A program made the translations under genes and the position numbers. The notes under the pieces were generated by a model. It searched no databases. It was not told where the DNA came from and worked only from the letters and a program-made list of their open reading frames with translations. From positions 62,001 through 126,000 of the forward strand of contig JBCCGT010000004.1 in the NCBI GenBank assembly GCA_039029135.1: 64,000 bases of DNA, given 5' to 3'. The DNA is from JALZVT01 sp039029135. Its GTDB lineage: Bacteria > Pseudomonadota > Gammaproteobacteria > Pseudomonadales > Azotimanducaceae. This document shows positions 43,322 to 52,006 of the stretch, one piece after another (the stretch's first letter is position 1; each line of letters opens with the position of its first letter).

Positions 43322-44125
43322 ATGCAACCTCGATTCCTGCTTGTCGGCCTGCTGCTCGCGGCGCTGATCATCCTCGGCCTGCAGTACGGTGGGCCGCTGC
43401 TCGAGAGACTGTCAGCCCCCTCCAGCGCCGCGTCTCCGGCGGCGAGCGAGCCCGAGCCGCGTCCGGAGCGCGTGCAGGCGCCGCTCGCCGAACCGGCGGT
43501 GCCCGTACCCCGACCGCCCAACGCGCCTGCGGCAGTCGTCGAGCCGCGTCTCCCGCCGCCGGAAGGCCTCGACGCGGCGGATCCCTGGCTGCGCGAACAT
43601 CTGCCGGGCGCGCTCGATGCCTGGTCGGAAGACATGGACTGGCTGCGATTGCTGGGTGCCGTGCTCGACAACGCGCGTCGCGGGGAATACCCCCGAAACC
43701 TGCTTGGATTCCTGGCGCCCCGTGGCCGCTTCGCCGTCGTTGCGGAAGGCGAACGCTTCCGGGTCGATCCCGCGAGCTACGCCCGCTATGACGGGCTGGT
43801 CGACGCGCTGTACAGCGTCACGCCCGCACAGGCGGCCGACGCTTTCGTCGCCCTGGAGCCGCTGATCGGCCAGGCGCTGGGCGAGCTCGGCACACACGAC
43901 GTTGAACCGCGAGCGCTGCTGCTCGCCGCGATAGCGCAGGTCGAGGCGCTGCCGGCCGACGCCTTCGAGGCGCCGCTGGTGCGGCCCAAGGTGATGTATC
44001 GCTACGCCGACCGGGAACTGGAGGCGCTGTCGCCGCTCGCCAAGCAGCTGCTGCGCTTTGGGCCAGACAACGTGGCGCGGCTGCGTGCCTGGGCGTCCGC
44101 GGTGCGCCTGGCCCTAACAGGCTAG
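43322..44125 (+). CDS. DUF3014 membrane-anchored protein
   Basis: A 267-residue protein with one N-terminal transmembrane segment (about residues 4-22), a Pro/Ala-rich periplasmic linker (23-85) and a C-terminal domain (about 85-260) with DPWLREHLP, DMDWLRLLGAVLDNARRGEYPRNLL and YARYDGLVDAL, matching DUF3014, a proteobacterial family of unknown function. AAGGTGG precedes the ATG. Its stop overlaps the convergent neighbour by four bases. Confidence 0.75.
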   Translation: MQPRFLLVGLLLAALIILGLQYGGPLLERLSAPSSAASPAASEPEPRPERVQAPLAEPAVPVPRPPNAPAAVVEPRLPPPEGLDAADPWLREHLPGALDAWSEDMDWLRLLGAVLDNARRGEYPRNLLGFLAPRGRFAVVAEGERFRVDPASYARYDGLVDALYSVTPAQAADAFVALEPLIGQALGELGTHDVEPRALLLAAIAQVEALPADAFEAPLVRPKVMYRYADRELEALSPLAKQLLRFGPDNVARLRAWASAVRLALTG

Positions 44126-44835
44126 TCGGGGGCGGGCTCGCCGCGCGCGAGTGCCAGGAACACCGGATTGTCCGGGTGCAGACGGGACAGCTCGGCCGCC
44201 AGCAGGGCGACGCCGTCCGCGCCGGTCGGCCGCGAGCGCAGGCGAACCAGCGTCGCGAGGCGCTCGCGAATCTCGATTAGTGCCCGTCGCTGCGTGTCGG
44301 CGGTCGACAGATCGGGCGCGGCCGCGCCGGCGCCCACCGAGTCGCCGCCGAGCTGCGCGGTCAGCATCGCGATCTCATGAATCAGCGCGCCAAGATCCGG
44401 TGTGGTGGTCGTCTGTGAATCTAAGGGCGCATCGGTCGATAGATTGGTCGGCGCATCGAAGGGCGCTGCTGGACCAACGGCTGGCGACCCGAGCGCGCGC
44501 AGCAGCGCGTTCAGGGTTTCGGCGCGCAGCGTGCCAGCGGCCGTGAGCGATTCTCCCTCGCGCTTGAGCGTGTGCTCGCCGACGACCGAGTCGGCCTCCT
44601 CGCGCAGCCACTCGAGCGCGGCTCGGGTATCTGCGGCCGCGATCTCCTCGGGTAGCTGCGGCCCCGTCGGCCCCGGCAATAGCTGGCCCGCCAGGTGCAG
44701 CAAGCAAGCCCGAATGTGCGCGGCATAGCGCAGTTTGCGCTCGCGGCGCTCCGCCTCGGTTAGCGCGCCGACGATGTCGAACTCCCCGGGGGCGGGGACC
44801 AGGCTGTCGAGTTCCGGGACGGGCGATTCTTCCAT
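44122..44835 (-). CDS. Uncharacterised 237-residue protein
   Basis: An acidic, mostly helical protein with no signal peptide or transmembrane segment. Its N-terminal region (LTEAERRERKLRYAAHIRACLLHLAG) and C-terminal RALIEIRERLATLVRLRSRP are probable helices joined by a Thr/Ser/Pro-rich linker (about 120-165). I recognise no family. Codon use is like that of its neighbours and the start is a standard ATG, so it is likely a real gene. Confidence 0.6.
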   Translation of the reverse strand: MEESPVPELDSLVPAPGEFDIVGALTEAERRERKLRYAAHIRACLLHLAGQLLPGPTGPQLPEEIAAADTRAALEWLREEADSVVGEHTLKREGESLTAAGTLRAETLNALLRALGSPAVGPAAPFDAPTNLSTDAPLDSQTTTTPDLGALIHEIAMLTAQLGGDSVGAGAAAPDLSTADTQRRALIEIRERLATLVRLRSRPTGADGVALLAAELSRLHPDNPVFLALARGEPAPD

Positions 44836-44924
44836 CTTTGGCTGTGGCTTTGGTGGCGCTCAGAGACCAGCGCGCATGCTAACCCGGAGCGGCAGCAAGG
44901 CCGCAAGTGCGCGCAGCGCCGCCC

Positions 44925-45551
44925 TCAGCGGGAATCGACGCCCGGAATCCGGATCTGCAGGTGCGCGATCGCCATCTCGGTGAGCTGTACCACCATGTCC
45001 TCGAGTTCCGCCGACGGGCGGCCTTTGCCCGGTCCGGCAAAAAGAGTGTCCCTGATGACCGCAGAGACGGTGCGCAGGACGAAGCGGGTGCGAGCCCGCA
45101 GCTCGGTCGCGTCCAGGGCGCTGGTCTCAAGACTGCCCGCCAGCCAGTCGGCGGAGGCGTTGCGGGCGGCGAGCATCAGATCGAAGGATGGCTGGTCGTT
45201 GAGCGCAGAGGCTGCGCGCATCAGCGGAATGTAGGGAATGGTGAAGTCGAGCGTCGAACGAATCATGTAGTCGAGCTTGGCGGCGTCATCCATGTCGCGC
45301 ATCGCCGCCGCGCGCTCCTCCTGCAGCGCGCGCGATTGCTCCAGAAAGCGCTCGAAGGACGCCCCAAGCAGCGCCCGCTTGTCCTTGAAGCGGCGATAAA
45401 TCGCGCCCGTGGTGAGTCCGGCCTCGGCGGCGATCTGCGCCACGGTCAGCGCCTCGAACGCCTCGGTTTGCAGGAGGCGATGCAGGGCATCGAGCAGTGC
45501 CCGATGGGTTTTGATCGAGCGGTCCTGCCGAGGCGAAAGCGCGTTTTGCAT
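44925..45551 (-). CDS. TetR-family transcriptional regulator
   Basis: A 208-residue regulator with an N-terminal helix-turn-helix, VAQIAAEAGLTTGAIYRRFKDKRALLGASF (about 37-66), and a ligand-binding C-terminal part. It is divergent from the carboxymuconolactone decarboxylase-like operon. Two palindromes, TAACGATA-A-TATCGTTA (45586-45602) and ATAGCG-N5-CGCTAT (45562-45578), lie between the two genes, so it probably represses both directions until a substrate or product of the operon binds. The ligand is unknown. Confidence 0.9.
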   Translation of the reverse strand: MQNALSPRQDRSIKTHRALLDALHRLLQTEAFEALTVAQIAAEAGLTTGAIYRRFKDKRALLGASFERFLEQSRALQEERAAAMRDMDDAAKLDYMIRSTLDFTIPYIPLMRAASALNDQPSFDLMLAARNASADWLAGSLETSALDATELRARTRFVLRTVSAVIRDTLFAGPGKGRPSAELEDMVVQLTEMAIAHLQIRIPGVDSR

Positions 45552-45561
45552 GGCGTGAAAT

Positions 45562-45578
45562 ATAGCGCTTGCCGCTAT
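45562..45578. promoter_or_regulatory. Inverted repeat ATAGCG-N5-CGCTAT next to the tetR start
   Basis: Six-base perfect arms with a five-base spacer, beginning 11 bases upstream of the TetR ATG. It could be a second operator or half of a cooperative pair with the palindrome at 45586. It overlaps where the leftward gene's ribosome binding site should be, which suits autoregulation. Confidence 0.35.
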
Positions 45579-45585
45579 TTTTTGG

Positions 45586-45602
45586 TAACGATAATATCGT
45601 TA
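45586..45602. promoter_or_regulatory. Probable TetR operator
   Basis: TAACGATAATATCGTTA is a 17-base palindrome (eight-base arms around one A), in the centre of the 76-base gap between the divergent tetR and decarboxylase-like genes. It is AT-rich against a GC-rich background, and the length and symmetry fit TetR operators. Confidence 0.6.
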
Positions 45603-45627
45603 TCTTTATGGTCGACGGGTGGGGCTG

Positions 45628-45987
45628 ATGAGCGAAGACAAGCGCGAGAAGGGGATGGAGATGATCGGTCGGCTGTTCGGCCCGCCTCAGGGTGGCGGCA
45701 CGCCGCAGCCCCAGCCGCTGTCCCGCTACACGGTCGAACACCTTTTCGGCGATGTCTGGCAGCAGGACGATCTCAGCTTGCAGGAGCGCTCGCTAGCGAC
45801 CTGCACCATGTTGTTCGCGTTGAATAGACCGGAGGAGATGCAGCTGCATTTCCGGGGCGCCAAGAACGTCGGCGTAGAACGGCACAAACTCGTCGGCGTG
45901 ATCGCGCATGGCGCGCACTACGCCGGTTGGCCCAACGCGATGGCCGCGCTGCGCGTTCTTAACGACGTCTGGCCGGAAGCCGAGTAG
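45628..45987 (+). CDS. Carboxymuconolactone decarboxylase-like protein
   Basis: A 119-residue AhpD/CMD-fold protein with QERSLATCTMLFALNRPEEMQLHFRGAKNVG and HGAHYAGWPNAMAALRV, the pattern of the CMD family. It has no CxxC, so it is not an AhpD-type disulfide reductase; decarboxylase or isomerase activity is possible. ATG 45628 follows GGTGGGGC; an in-frame GTG at 45619 is less likely. It heads a three-gene set with an MDR oxidoreductase and an FAD monooxygenase, controlled by the divergent TetR protein. Confidence 0.83.
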   Translation: MSEDKREKGMEMIGRLFGPPQGGGTPQPQPLSRYTVEHLFGDVWQQDDLSLQERSLATCTMLFALNRPEEMQLHFRGAKNVGVERHKLVGVIAHGAHYAGWPNAMAALRVLNDVWPEAE

Positions 45988-46037
45988 CGACGCGCCCAGG
46001 CACTCGGGCCAGCGCGAGAGACAGCAGGAGACGGGCG

Positions 46038-47048
46038 ATGTTCGGCGAGCGTATGCAGGCCGTGTATCTGGTGCCGACCCGCGAGGGGGGCGTGTACGAG
46101 TACCGCAGCGTCAAGAAACCCGGCGCGTCCGGTGGCCAGGTGTTGGTGCGGGTTCACGCGGCTGGCATCAACCGCGGCGAGATCCTCATGGTGAGAGGGT
46201 TTCGTTCGGACGACCCGCGCTTCAAGCCCGTGCCGTCTGGCATCGAGTTTGCCGGTGAAATCGTCGAGGTTGGCGACGACGCGACCGGCTGGCACGTGGG
46301 CGAGCGGGTCATGGGGCGCGGCATGGGCAGCTATGCGGACTATGCGCTGGCCGGGTCGATGAATCTGATGCGGATCCCCGATTCGCTAAGCTATGTCGAG
46401 GCCGCCGCGATTCCGAACGTGTTCATCACGGCCCACGACGCGTTGGTGACCAACGCGCAGGTCCAGTCCGGCGACGTCGTGCTGGTGACCGCGGCTTCTT
46501 CCGGCATCGGCACTGCGGCCATACAGCTCGCCAAGTTCTTTGGCGCGCAGAAGGTGCTTGCCAGCACGCGCGGCGCGAACAAGATCGCGGCGCTGCGGGA
46601 CGTCGGCGCGGACGTCGTGATCGATACCTCGCGGCCGGACTATGCGGCGCTGATCGACCGGGAAACCGACGGCGACGGCGTGGACATCGTTATCGACAGC
46701 GTCGGCGGGCCGATGTTCGCCAACATCCTCGATGCACTGGCGATCAAGGGTCGAATGGTCACGGTGGGCCGCAACGGCGGCGACCTGGGTCAGATTAATC
46801 TCGACGTTCTCGCCAACAAGCGCGCCCAGATCATCGGCGTGACGTTTAGGACGCGTACGCCCCAGGAAGCCTGGCGCTGCTTCGAGGTGTTTGTCGAGGA
46901 CTGCATGGACGGCTTCGCCGACGGGTCGCTGCGACCCGTTGTCGATCGGACGTTCGATTTCGCCGCGCTGCATGAGGCGCACGATTACATGATGGGCAAC
47001 CACCAGGTCGGCAAGATCGTCCTCTTGCGCGACTGGGTGCAGGCGTGA
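46038..47048 (+). CDS. MDR-superfamily NADPH:quinone-type oxidoreductase
   Basis: A 336-residue medium-chain dehydrogenase of the quinone-oxidoreductase type: VRVHAAGINRGEILMVRG near residues 35-52, the VGERVMG strand, and the Rossmann motif TAASSGIGTAAIQLAKFFGA (about 150-169). There is no zinc-site cysteine cluster. It would reduce an enone, quinone or acryloyl group with NADPH. AGGAGA precedes the ATG. It lies 50 bases after the decarboxylase-like gene and 10 bases before the monooxygenase gene. Confidence 0.9.
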   Translation: MFGERMQAVYLVPTREGGVYEYRSVKKPGASGGQVLVRVHAAGINRGEILMVRGFRSDDPRFKPVPSGIEFAGEIVEVGDDATGWHVGERVMGRGMGSYADYALAGSMNLMRIPDSLSYVEAAAIPNVFITAHDALVTNAQVQSGDVVLVTAASSGIGTAAIQLAKFFGAQKVLASTRGANKIAALRDVGADVVIDTSRPDYAALIDRETDGDGVDIVIDSVGGPMFANILDALAIKGRMVTVGRNGGDLGQINLDVLANKRAQIIGVTFRTRTPQEAWRCFEVFVEDCMDGFADGSLRPVVDRTFDFAALHEAHDYMMGNHQVGKIVLLRDWVQA

Positions 47049-47058
47049 GGGAAGCGCG

Positions 47059-48555
47059 ATGACGCGAACGGCGGTGGTCATCGGCGGCGGCATCGCCGGG
47101 ATGTGTTCTGCGAAGGTGTTGGTGGCGCACTTCGAGCGCGTCGTGCTGCTCGAACGCGACACATACCCCGACGGCGTCGGCGGCCGCCGCGGCGTGCCGC
47201 AAAGCAAGATGTTTCACACGCTGTTGGAGCGCGGACGGCGCGAGATCGAGGACATTTTCCCCGGTTTTCACCGGCTGCTTGACGAGCGCAAGATGCCGAA
47301 GGTGGCCTTCGGCTTTAACTGCGCGCTGATGACGCCCAGGGGCTGGGGTCGCAACCTGCCCGTGCCGGTGCAGCGCTCGTTGTTCTGCACGCGGGCCATG
47401 CTCGAGTCCACGATCAGGGATCTGTTTTTGCGCGAGCCGCGCATCGAACTGATCGAAGAAGCCACCGTAAGCAACCTGATCTTCGATGCGTCCGGCGCCC
47501 GCAGAACCGTAAAAGGCGTCACTTTCAGGCGCCGCGGTGGCGCGGGCGACGAACGTCTCGAGGCCGAGCTGGTCGTCGATGCCTCGGGCTTCAGCTCGAA
47601 GGCGGGTCAGTGGTTCAAGGCGGCCGGTATAGAACCGCCGGAGGAGCACGAGCTCGACCCGCTGCTGACCTACGGTGGACAGCTCTACCGCATGAAAGAC
47701 GGCGTTCGCTTCCCAAAGCACTGGTGGTGGACCCACGGCGCCTTCATTCAGCGGGTGCCGCCGGCCGACAATGTCGCCGCGCACCTGATTCGGCAGGAAG
47801 GCGATCTGTGGTTGCTCACGCTGGTGGCAGGCGACGGACTCGAGATTCCCAAGGACGCGACGGGCGTGCGCGAGTTCCTCGGCCGCATGCGCTCGCCGCT
47901 GATCCACGACATGCTGCCGTACTTCGAGCCCATCGATGAACTGACGACCTATCGGCTGCCCAAGAACAAGTGGAAGTACTACGAACGCTGGGACCAGGCG
48001 CCGGCAGGCTTCATCGCCATGGCCGCCGCGACTTGCGTGTTCAATCCCAACATGGGGCAGGGCATGTCCGTCGCCGCCGGCGATGCCGGCATCCTGAAGC
48101 GTTGCCTGCGCAAGACGAGCGCGCCCGAGGATCTGCCGCGGCTATTTTTCGCGCGCCAGGCGGCGTTTCAGAAGAACGCCTATCGGCTGGCGTGCAACAA
48201 CGACCTTAAGTTCGACACGGTCGAGGGGGCGCGACCGTTCTCGACCCGCGTGTTCAATTGGTACAACGACCAGATCAACGCGGCCAGCGCCGCCGATCCC
48301 TGGATCGCGCGCGAGTACGGCCTGGTCAATCTGCTGATCGAGCCAATATCCCGCAGCTACCGTCCCTGGTTCATGGCGCGGGTGCTGTTTGCGCGCCTGT
48401 TTCTGTGGTGGAAGGAGAGCCCCAACGCGAGCGAGCGGATCGCGCCGGTGCCGCCCGAACCTGCAGTGATTCCCAGGCGCTTTCGATCGGTGGTACGCGA
48501 CGCCTTGGGCATGGGCTATCGCTTTGTGCGCAGCCGCACGGGGCTCGCGCGCTAA
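47059..48555 (+). CDS. FAD-dependent oxidoreductase/monooxygenase
   Basis: A 498-residue flavoprotein with the N-terminal VVIGGGIAGMCSAKVL dinucleotide fold, PQSKMFHTLLERG early in the sequence (about 48-60), and LVVDASGFSSKAGQWF near 175. The later segment with CVFNPNMGQGMSVAAGDAGIL (about 330-350) is the usual FAD-ribityl region. Relatives are flavin hydroxylases of aromatic or polyketide-like substrates. No halogenase motif (WxWxIP) is seen. It is the last gene of the TetR-controlled set. Confidence 0.83.
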   Translation: MTRTAVVIGGGIAGMCSAKVLVAHFERVVLLERDTYPDGVGGRRGVPQSKMFHTLLERGRREIEDIFPGFHRLLDERKMPKVAFGFNCALMTPRGWGRNLPVPVQRSLFCTRAMLESTIRDLFLREPRIELIEEATVSNLIFDASGARRTVKGVTFRRRGGAGDERLEAELVVDASGFSSKAGQWFKAAGIEPPEEHELDPLLTYGGQLYRMKDGVRFPKHWWWTHGAFIQRVPPADNVAAHLIRQEGDLWLLTLVAGDGLEIPKDATGVREFLGRMRSPLIHDMLPYFEPIDELTTYRLPKNKWKYYERWDQAPAGFIAMAAATCVFNPNMGQGMSVAAGDAGILKRCLRKTSAPEDLPRLFFARQAAFQKNAYRLACNNDLKFDTVEGARPFSTRVFNWYNDQINAASAADPWIAREYGLVNLLIEPISRSYRPWFMARVLFARLFLWWKESPNASERIAPVPPEPAVIPRRFRSVVRDALGMGYRFVRSRTGLAR

Positions 48556-49400
48556 CCCGCGAACCGAGCATCGTCTCGCAGCATCGCCTCGAACCGCTCC
48601 CAGTGCAGCCACTGGTCTGGATAGCGGGCGATGTAGCGTTCGGCGTGGTGCACCAACTGCTGGACGACGGGCTGCGTTGCGCCGCGGCGCGGGGGCAAGA
48701 GCGGCTCCAGAACGTCGCAGCGCTCGGTCTCGCCGTCTCTATAGGCGAAGAACGGCAGCAGCGCGGCGCGCGCGGTGGCCGCGCAGGCCACGGGACCGCG
48801 AACCCAGTGACAGCTACGCCCGAAGAAGTGCACAGGGTCCGCGTCGCCGTATGTGGGGGGCAGATCGAACAGCACAATCGCCACGCCGCCGCCGCGCAGT
48901 GTCCGTATGAGTCGGTGAGCGCTGTGTCGTCCGGCGGTGCGCAGTACGGCGAAGTCGATGCCGCACGCGCGCAAGTGTGCGAAGGCCTGTTCCTCGATGC
49001 GTTCCGGTGGCCGGCGCCGGACGATCACCAGCGGACGGTCGGCGCAGTGCAACAGCAGGCGCAGCAGCGCCACCAGATAGTCGCCCATGTGCAGCGTCGT
49101 CAGGACGATGCCCTGTTCGTCAGGCAGGAGGTCCGGCAGATCGATCGCCGGCTGCGTTGCCCCGCGAAGCGGCAGCGTCAGATGGAGTTCCCGGGCCGCG
49201 GCCTCGACGGCGGGCGTATCGAGCGCGGCGAGTTGCGCCCAGCGCTGCGCCGAGCTATCGATCTGGCCCTCCAGGGCGCGAGACAGGCGCGCGCCGTCGC
49301 GGCCTGGCAGGCAGGCGCGCATGACCTCTGCAAGCCGCCGACTATCCCGCGACGGATAGCGCGTGCGCCGCAGGAGTTTCGCTGATAGGCGCATCAACAA
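48552..49400 (-). CDS. LpxL/HtrB-like lipid acyltransferase family protein
   Basis: A 282-residue protein resembling lipid A/lysophospholipid acyltransferases: TTLHMGDYLVALLRLLL in place of the usual His-x4-Asp/Glu block, RPLVIVRRRPPERIEEQAF, and a C-terminal IARYPDQWLHWERFE typical of LpxL. The motif is HMGDY rather than HFGNWE, so the catalytic acid is uncertain. I place the start at TTG 49400, preceded by GGAGG at eight bases; TTG 49439 in frame has no site. The 3' end overlaps the convergent monooxygenase gene by four bases. Confidence 0.68.
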   Translation of the reverse strand: MLMRLSAKLLRRTRYPSRDSRRLAEVMRACLPGRDGARLSRALEGQIDSSAQRWAQLAALDTPAVEAAARELHLTLPLRGATQPAIDLPDLLPDEQGIVLTTLHMGDYLVALLRLLLHCADRPLVIVRRRPPERIEEQAFAHLRACGIDFAVLRTAGRHSAHRLIRTLRGGGVAIVLFDLPPTYGDADPVHFFGRSCHWVRGPVACAATARAALLPFFAYRDGETERCDVLEPLLPPRRGATQPVVQQLVHHAERYIARYPDQWLHWERFEAMLRDDARFAG

Positions 49401-49538
49401 ACGACAGTCCTCCGCCAGCGGAGCCGATAACCCGATCAAGCTAACATCGGCCGCGGCGCGTGCGCGTCAGTCGATCGCGACGTCACGGGGCGCAGTTTGT
49501 CGCGGCGCCGCGCGGGACATCTCCGCCGCCGCGGCGCG

Positions 49539-51167
49539 CTAGCGCGCGGGTATCAGCGGCAGCACGACTTCGAACGAGGCGCCGCCGAGCTCGCTCGCGC
49601 CGCTCGGCAGCAGGCGCAGCTCGCACTGCTGATTGCGCAGCAGCCGCTCGGCGATGGTCAGCCCCAGGCCCGTGCCGCCAGACTCGCGCGCCGTCGAAAA
49701 GAATGGCGTCAGCACCTTGCCGGCGTTGCCCGCCGAGATTCCCGTGCCGTCGTCCGCAACGCGGATGCGCGCGTGGGAGAGATCGCGCTCGACGGACACG
49801 CAGATCCGGTTGACCTCGCCGCCGTGCTGCAGCGCGTTGTCGATCAACTGCTCGATCGCGGCGGTGAGGACGGTGTCGTCGACGGGCGCGGCGAAGCCTG
49901 GCGCCTGATCGTTTGCAGGCAGCGCCGCGCGTATGCGCGGATCGTTGCGACGTGCGACCAGCGCATCGATGAAGGCGGGCAGCTCGATCGTCGGCGCCGC
50001 GCGCGGGCGCGCCATGTCGGCCTTGGCCAGTACCAGCAGGCGCTCGGTCAGCTTCTGCAGGTGGGCGACGTCCTCGCTCATATTGCCGAGGAAACCCGCG
50101 AGCTCGTCGCCGCTCATGTCGCCGCCGTGATCTTCAATGACTTCGATCGCGCCGCGCAGCGCGGTCAGCGGCGTCTTGAATTCGTGCGAGACGTGGCGTG
50201 CGAACTCCTCCACGTAGCGGCGGCGCTGGTCTAGCGTGCGACCCATGTCCGCGATCTGGGCGCCCAGCTCGCTGATCTCCGCGCTGCCGCCGACGCCGGA
50301 ATCGATGGCCTCTATAGCGGAGCTATCGCCGCGCGCCGTTCTGCGGGCGAGGTCGGTCAGGCGGCCGAGCGGCCGGACGATGGTGCGCGAGGTCAGCAGC
50401 GCGATGAACACGACGACGGCGAGCAGCAGCAACGCCGCCCGCGTCAGCAGCGCGCGCTTGGCATACAGCGCTTGGACGATGTTTGCCGGCGTGCGCGACA
50501 ACAGCACCGCGCCTAGCAGGCGACCGTCGTCGATCACCGGCGTCGCAACGAACGCGCGGAGTCGATTCGTGCGGCTGATCGCGTCCAGCGCGTGCTGCTC
50601 GGGGCGCTCGGCTTTCTCGCGCAGCCGGCTTGTCGCGACCCCGTCCAGCGCGAGCCTTACTTCCTCCGTCGCGAGTAGGTGTCGATAGCGATCGTCGCCC
50701 GTGCTGGCAACGATGATGCCCTGATAGTCGACCACGCGGATCGCCGCCAGGGTTGTGCGCTGGGCGTCCGCTAGCACGGCCTCGATGTCCTGGCCGATGA
50801 CATACGCCAGGTCGTCCGCGCGCGTGCCCGGCCGCAGCGGCTCGGGATCGGGCTGCGGCGGCAAGCGCCGGGACTCGACGAGATCGAGAACGGGCGGCCG
50901 GTAGCGCAGGCCCGCGTCGCTGTTCGTTTTGACGTCGACGCTGTGTTGCGCCAACTCCGCGTCGCGCGTTTCGCCGAGAGCGCGATGAAACGCGTTGCGA
51001 TAGGCGGCGGCAACGAAGGCGCCCTGGGCAATCAGCTCGCTCTCGGTCTGCCGTACCAGCGCGCTCTCGTAGAGCCGCAGTACGCCGATGCCGGCCAGCG
51101 GCAGCGTCAACACCAGGACGTTTACCGCAATGAGTATGAGGCGCAGGCTCGGACGGGCCAGTCTCAC
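49539..51167 (-). CDS. Sensor histidine kinase
   Basis: A 542-residue kinase: N-terminal transmembrane helix (about 10-30), a periplasmic sensor domain (about 31-235), second helix (about 240-260), HAMP (262-315), HisKA with phospho-His328 in RHVSHEFKTPLTALRG, and an ATPase domain with the N-box IEQLIDNALQHGG, G1 VADDGTGISAG and G2 GGTGLGLTIAERLL. It overlaps the response regulator gene by ATGA. Its position next to the divergent exosortase and its target suggests it senses the envelope and controls that system; this is inferred from context. Confidence 0.92.
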   Translation of the reverse strand: MRLARPSLRLILIAVNVLVLTLPLAGIGVLRLYESALVRQTESELIAQGAFVAAAYRNAFHRALGETRDAELAQHSVDVKTNSDAGLRYRPPVLDLVESRRLPPQPDPEPLRPGTRADDLAYVIGQDIEAVLADAQRTTLAAIRVVDYQGIIVASTGDDRYRHLLATEEVRLALDGVATSRLREKAERPEQHALDAISRTNRLRAFVATPVIDDGRLLGAVLLSRTPANIVQALYAKRALLTRAALLLLAVVVFIALLTSRTIVRPLGRLTDLARRTARGDSSAIEAIDSGVGGSAEISELGAQIADMGRTLDQRRRYVEEFARHVSHEFKTPLTALRGAIEVIEDHGGDMSGDELAGFLGNMSEDVAHLQKLTERLLVLAKADMARPRAAPTIELPAFIDALVARRNDPRIRAALPANDQAPGFAAPVDDTVLTAAIEQLIDNALQHGGEVNRICVSVERDLSHARIRVADDGTGISAGNAGKVLTPFFSTARESGGTGLGLTIAERLLRNQQCELRLLPSGASELGGASFEVVLPLIPAR

Positions 51168-51841
51168 GTTTCCAGCCGATAGCCGATGCCGTGCGCGGTG
51201 TGGATCGCATCCGCGCCCGCCTGTTTCAGCTTGTCGCGCAGCCGGCGGATGTGGCTGTCGATCGTGCGATGACTGACGACGCGCTTGCCCGGATACGCGC
51301 CCTGCATCAGTTCGTCGCGCGCGAACACCTTCCCCGGCCGACCGGCGAGCAGCGCGAGCAGTTCGAACTCGGTGTTAGTCAGCTCTAGCGTCGTGCCCGA
51401 CCAGCTCGCGCTGCGACGCTGGCGGTCGATGGTCAGTCCGCCCGTCTCTATCGGTCCCTGTTCGCCGCTCATGCGTGGCCGCCGAAGAATCGCGCGGATG
51501 CGGGCGATCAGCTCGCGCGGACTGAAGGGTTTGGTGACGTAGTCGTCTGCGCCAAGCTCCAGACCGATCACACGATCGACCTCGTCGTCGCGGGACGTCA
51601 AAAACAGTATGGGCACGTTAGAGCTGCGGCGCAGCGTCGTGCAGACCTCGATGCCATCCTGCTCGGGCAGCATGATGTCCAGCACGATGAGGTCGAAGTT
51701 GTCCGTCAGCGCACGCTCGAGCGCCGCGGCGCCGTCACCGGCCTCCGCGACGTCGAAACCGGCGTGCGTTAGCGCAAAGCGGAGGACGTCGCGTATGTGG
51801 GCGTCGTCGTCGACGACGAGGATGTAGGGTTTACGCTGCAC
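51164..51841 (-). CDS. OmpR/PhoB-type response regulator
   Basis: A 225-residue two-domain regulator: a receiver domain with acidic pair Asp11/Asp12, phospho-acceptor Asp55 (VLDIMLPEQDG), Lys in TKPFSPREL, and a C-terminal winged helix with SHRTIDSHIRRLRDKLK. The best start is GTG 51841, giving normal family length; an ATG at 51901 adds a 20-residue, Pro/Gly-rich extension. It is coupled to the histidine kinase downstream and divergent from the exosortase gene across 165 bases, where its binding site may lie. Confidence 0.92.
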   Translation of the reverse strand: MQRKPYILVVDDDAHIRDVLRFALTHAGFDVAEAGDGAAALERALTDNFDLIVLDIMLPEQDGIEVCTTLRRSSNVPILFLTSRDDEVDRVIGLELGADDYVTKPFSPRELIARIRAILRRPRMSGEQGPIETGGLTIDRQRRSASWSGTTLELTNTEFELLALLAGRPGKVFARDELMQGAYPGKRVVSHRTIDSHIRRLRDKLKQAGADAIHTAHGIGYRLET

Positions 51842-52006
51842 TCCCGGCAGTCTATCACCGCCATCGTCGGGCTCCGGGTCCGTGCCGCGCGCGGCGGGCA
51901 ATTGCGCGAATTCTGCACATTTTGCTTTTCTGACTGCACGAAACCTTCGCCGCTTCTGCAGATTGCGACGCCAGACTGATCGCGTTCAATCGAAAGGCGA
52001 AGCACT

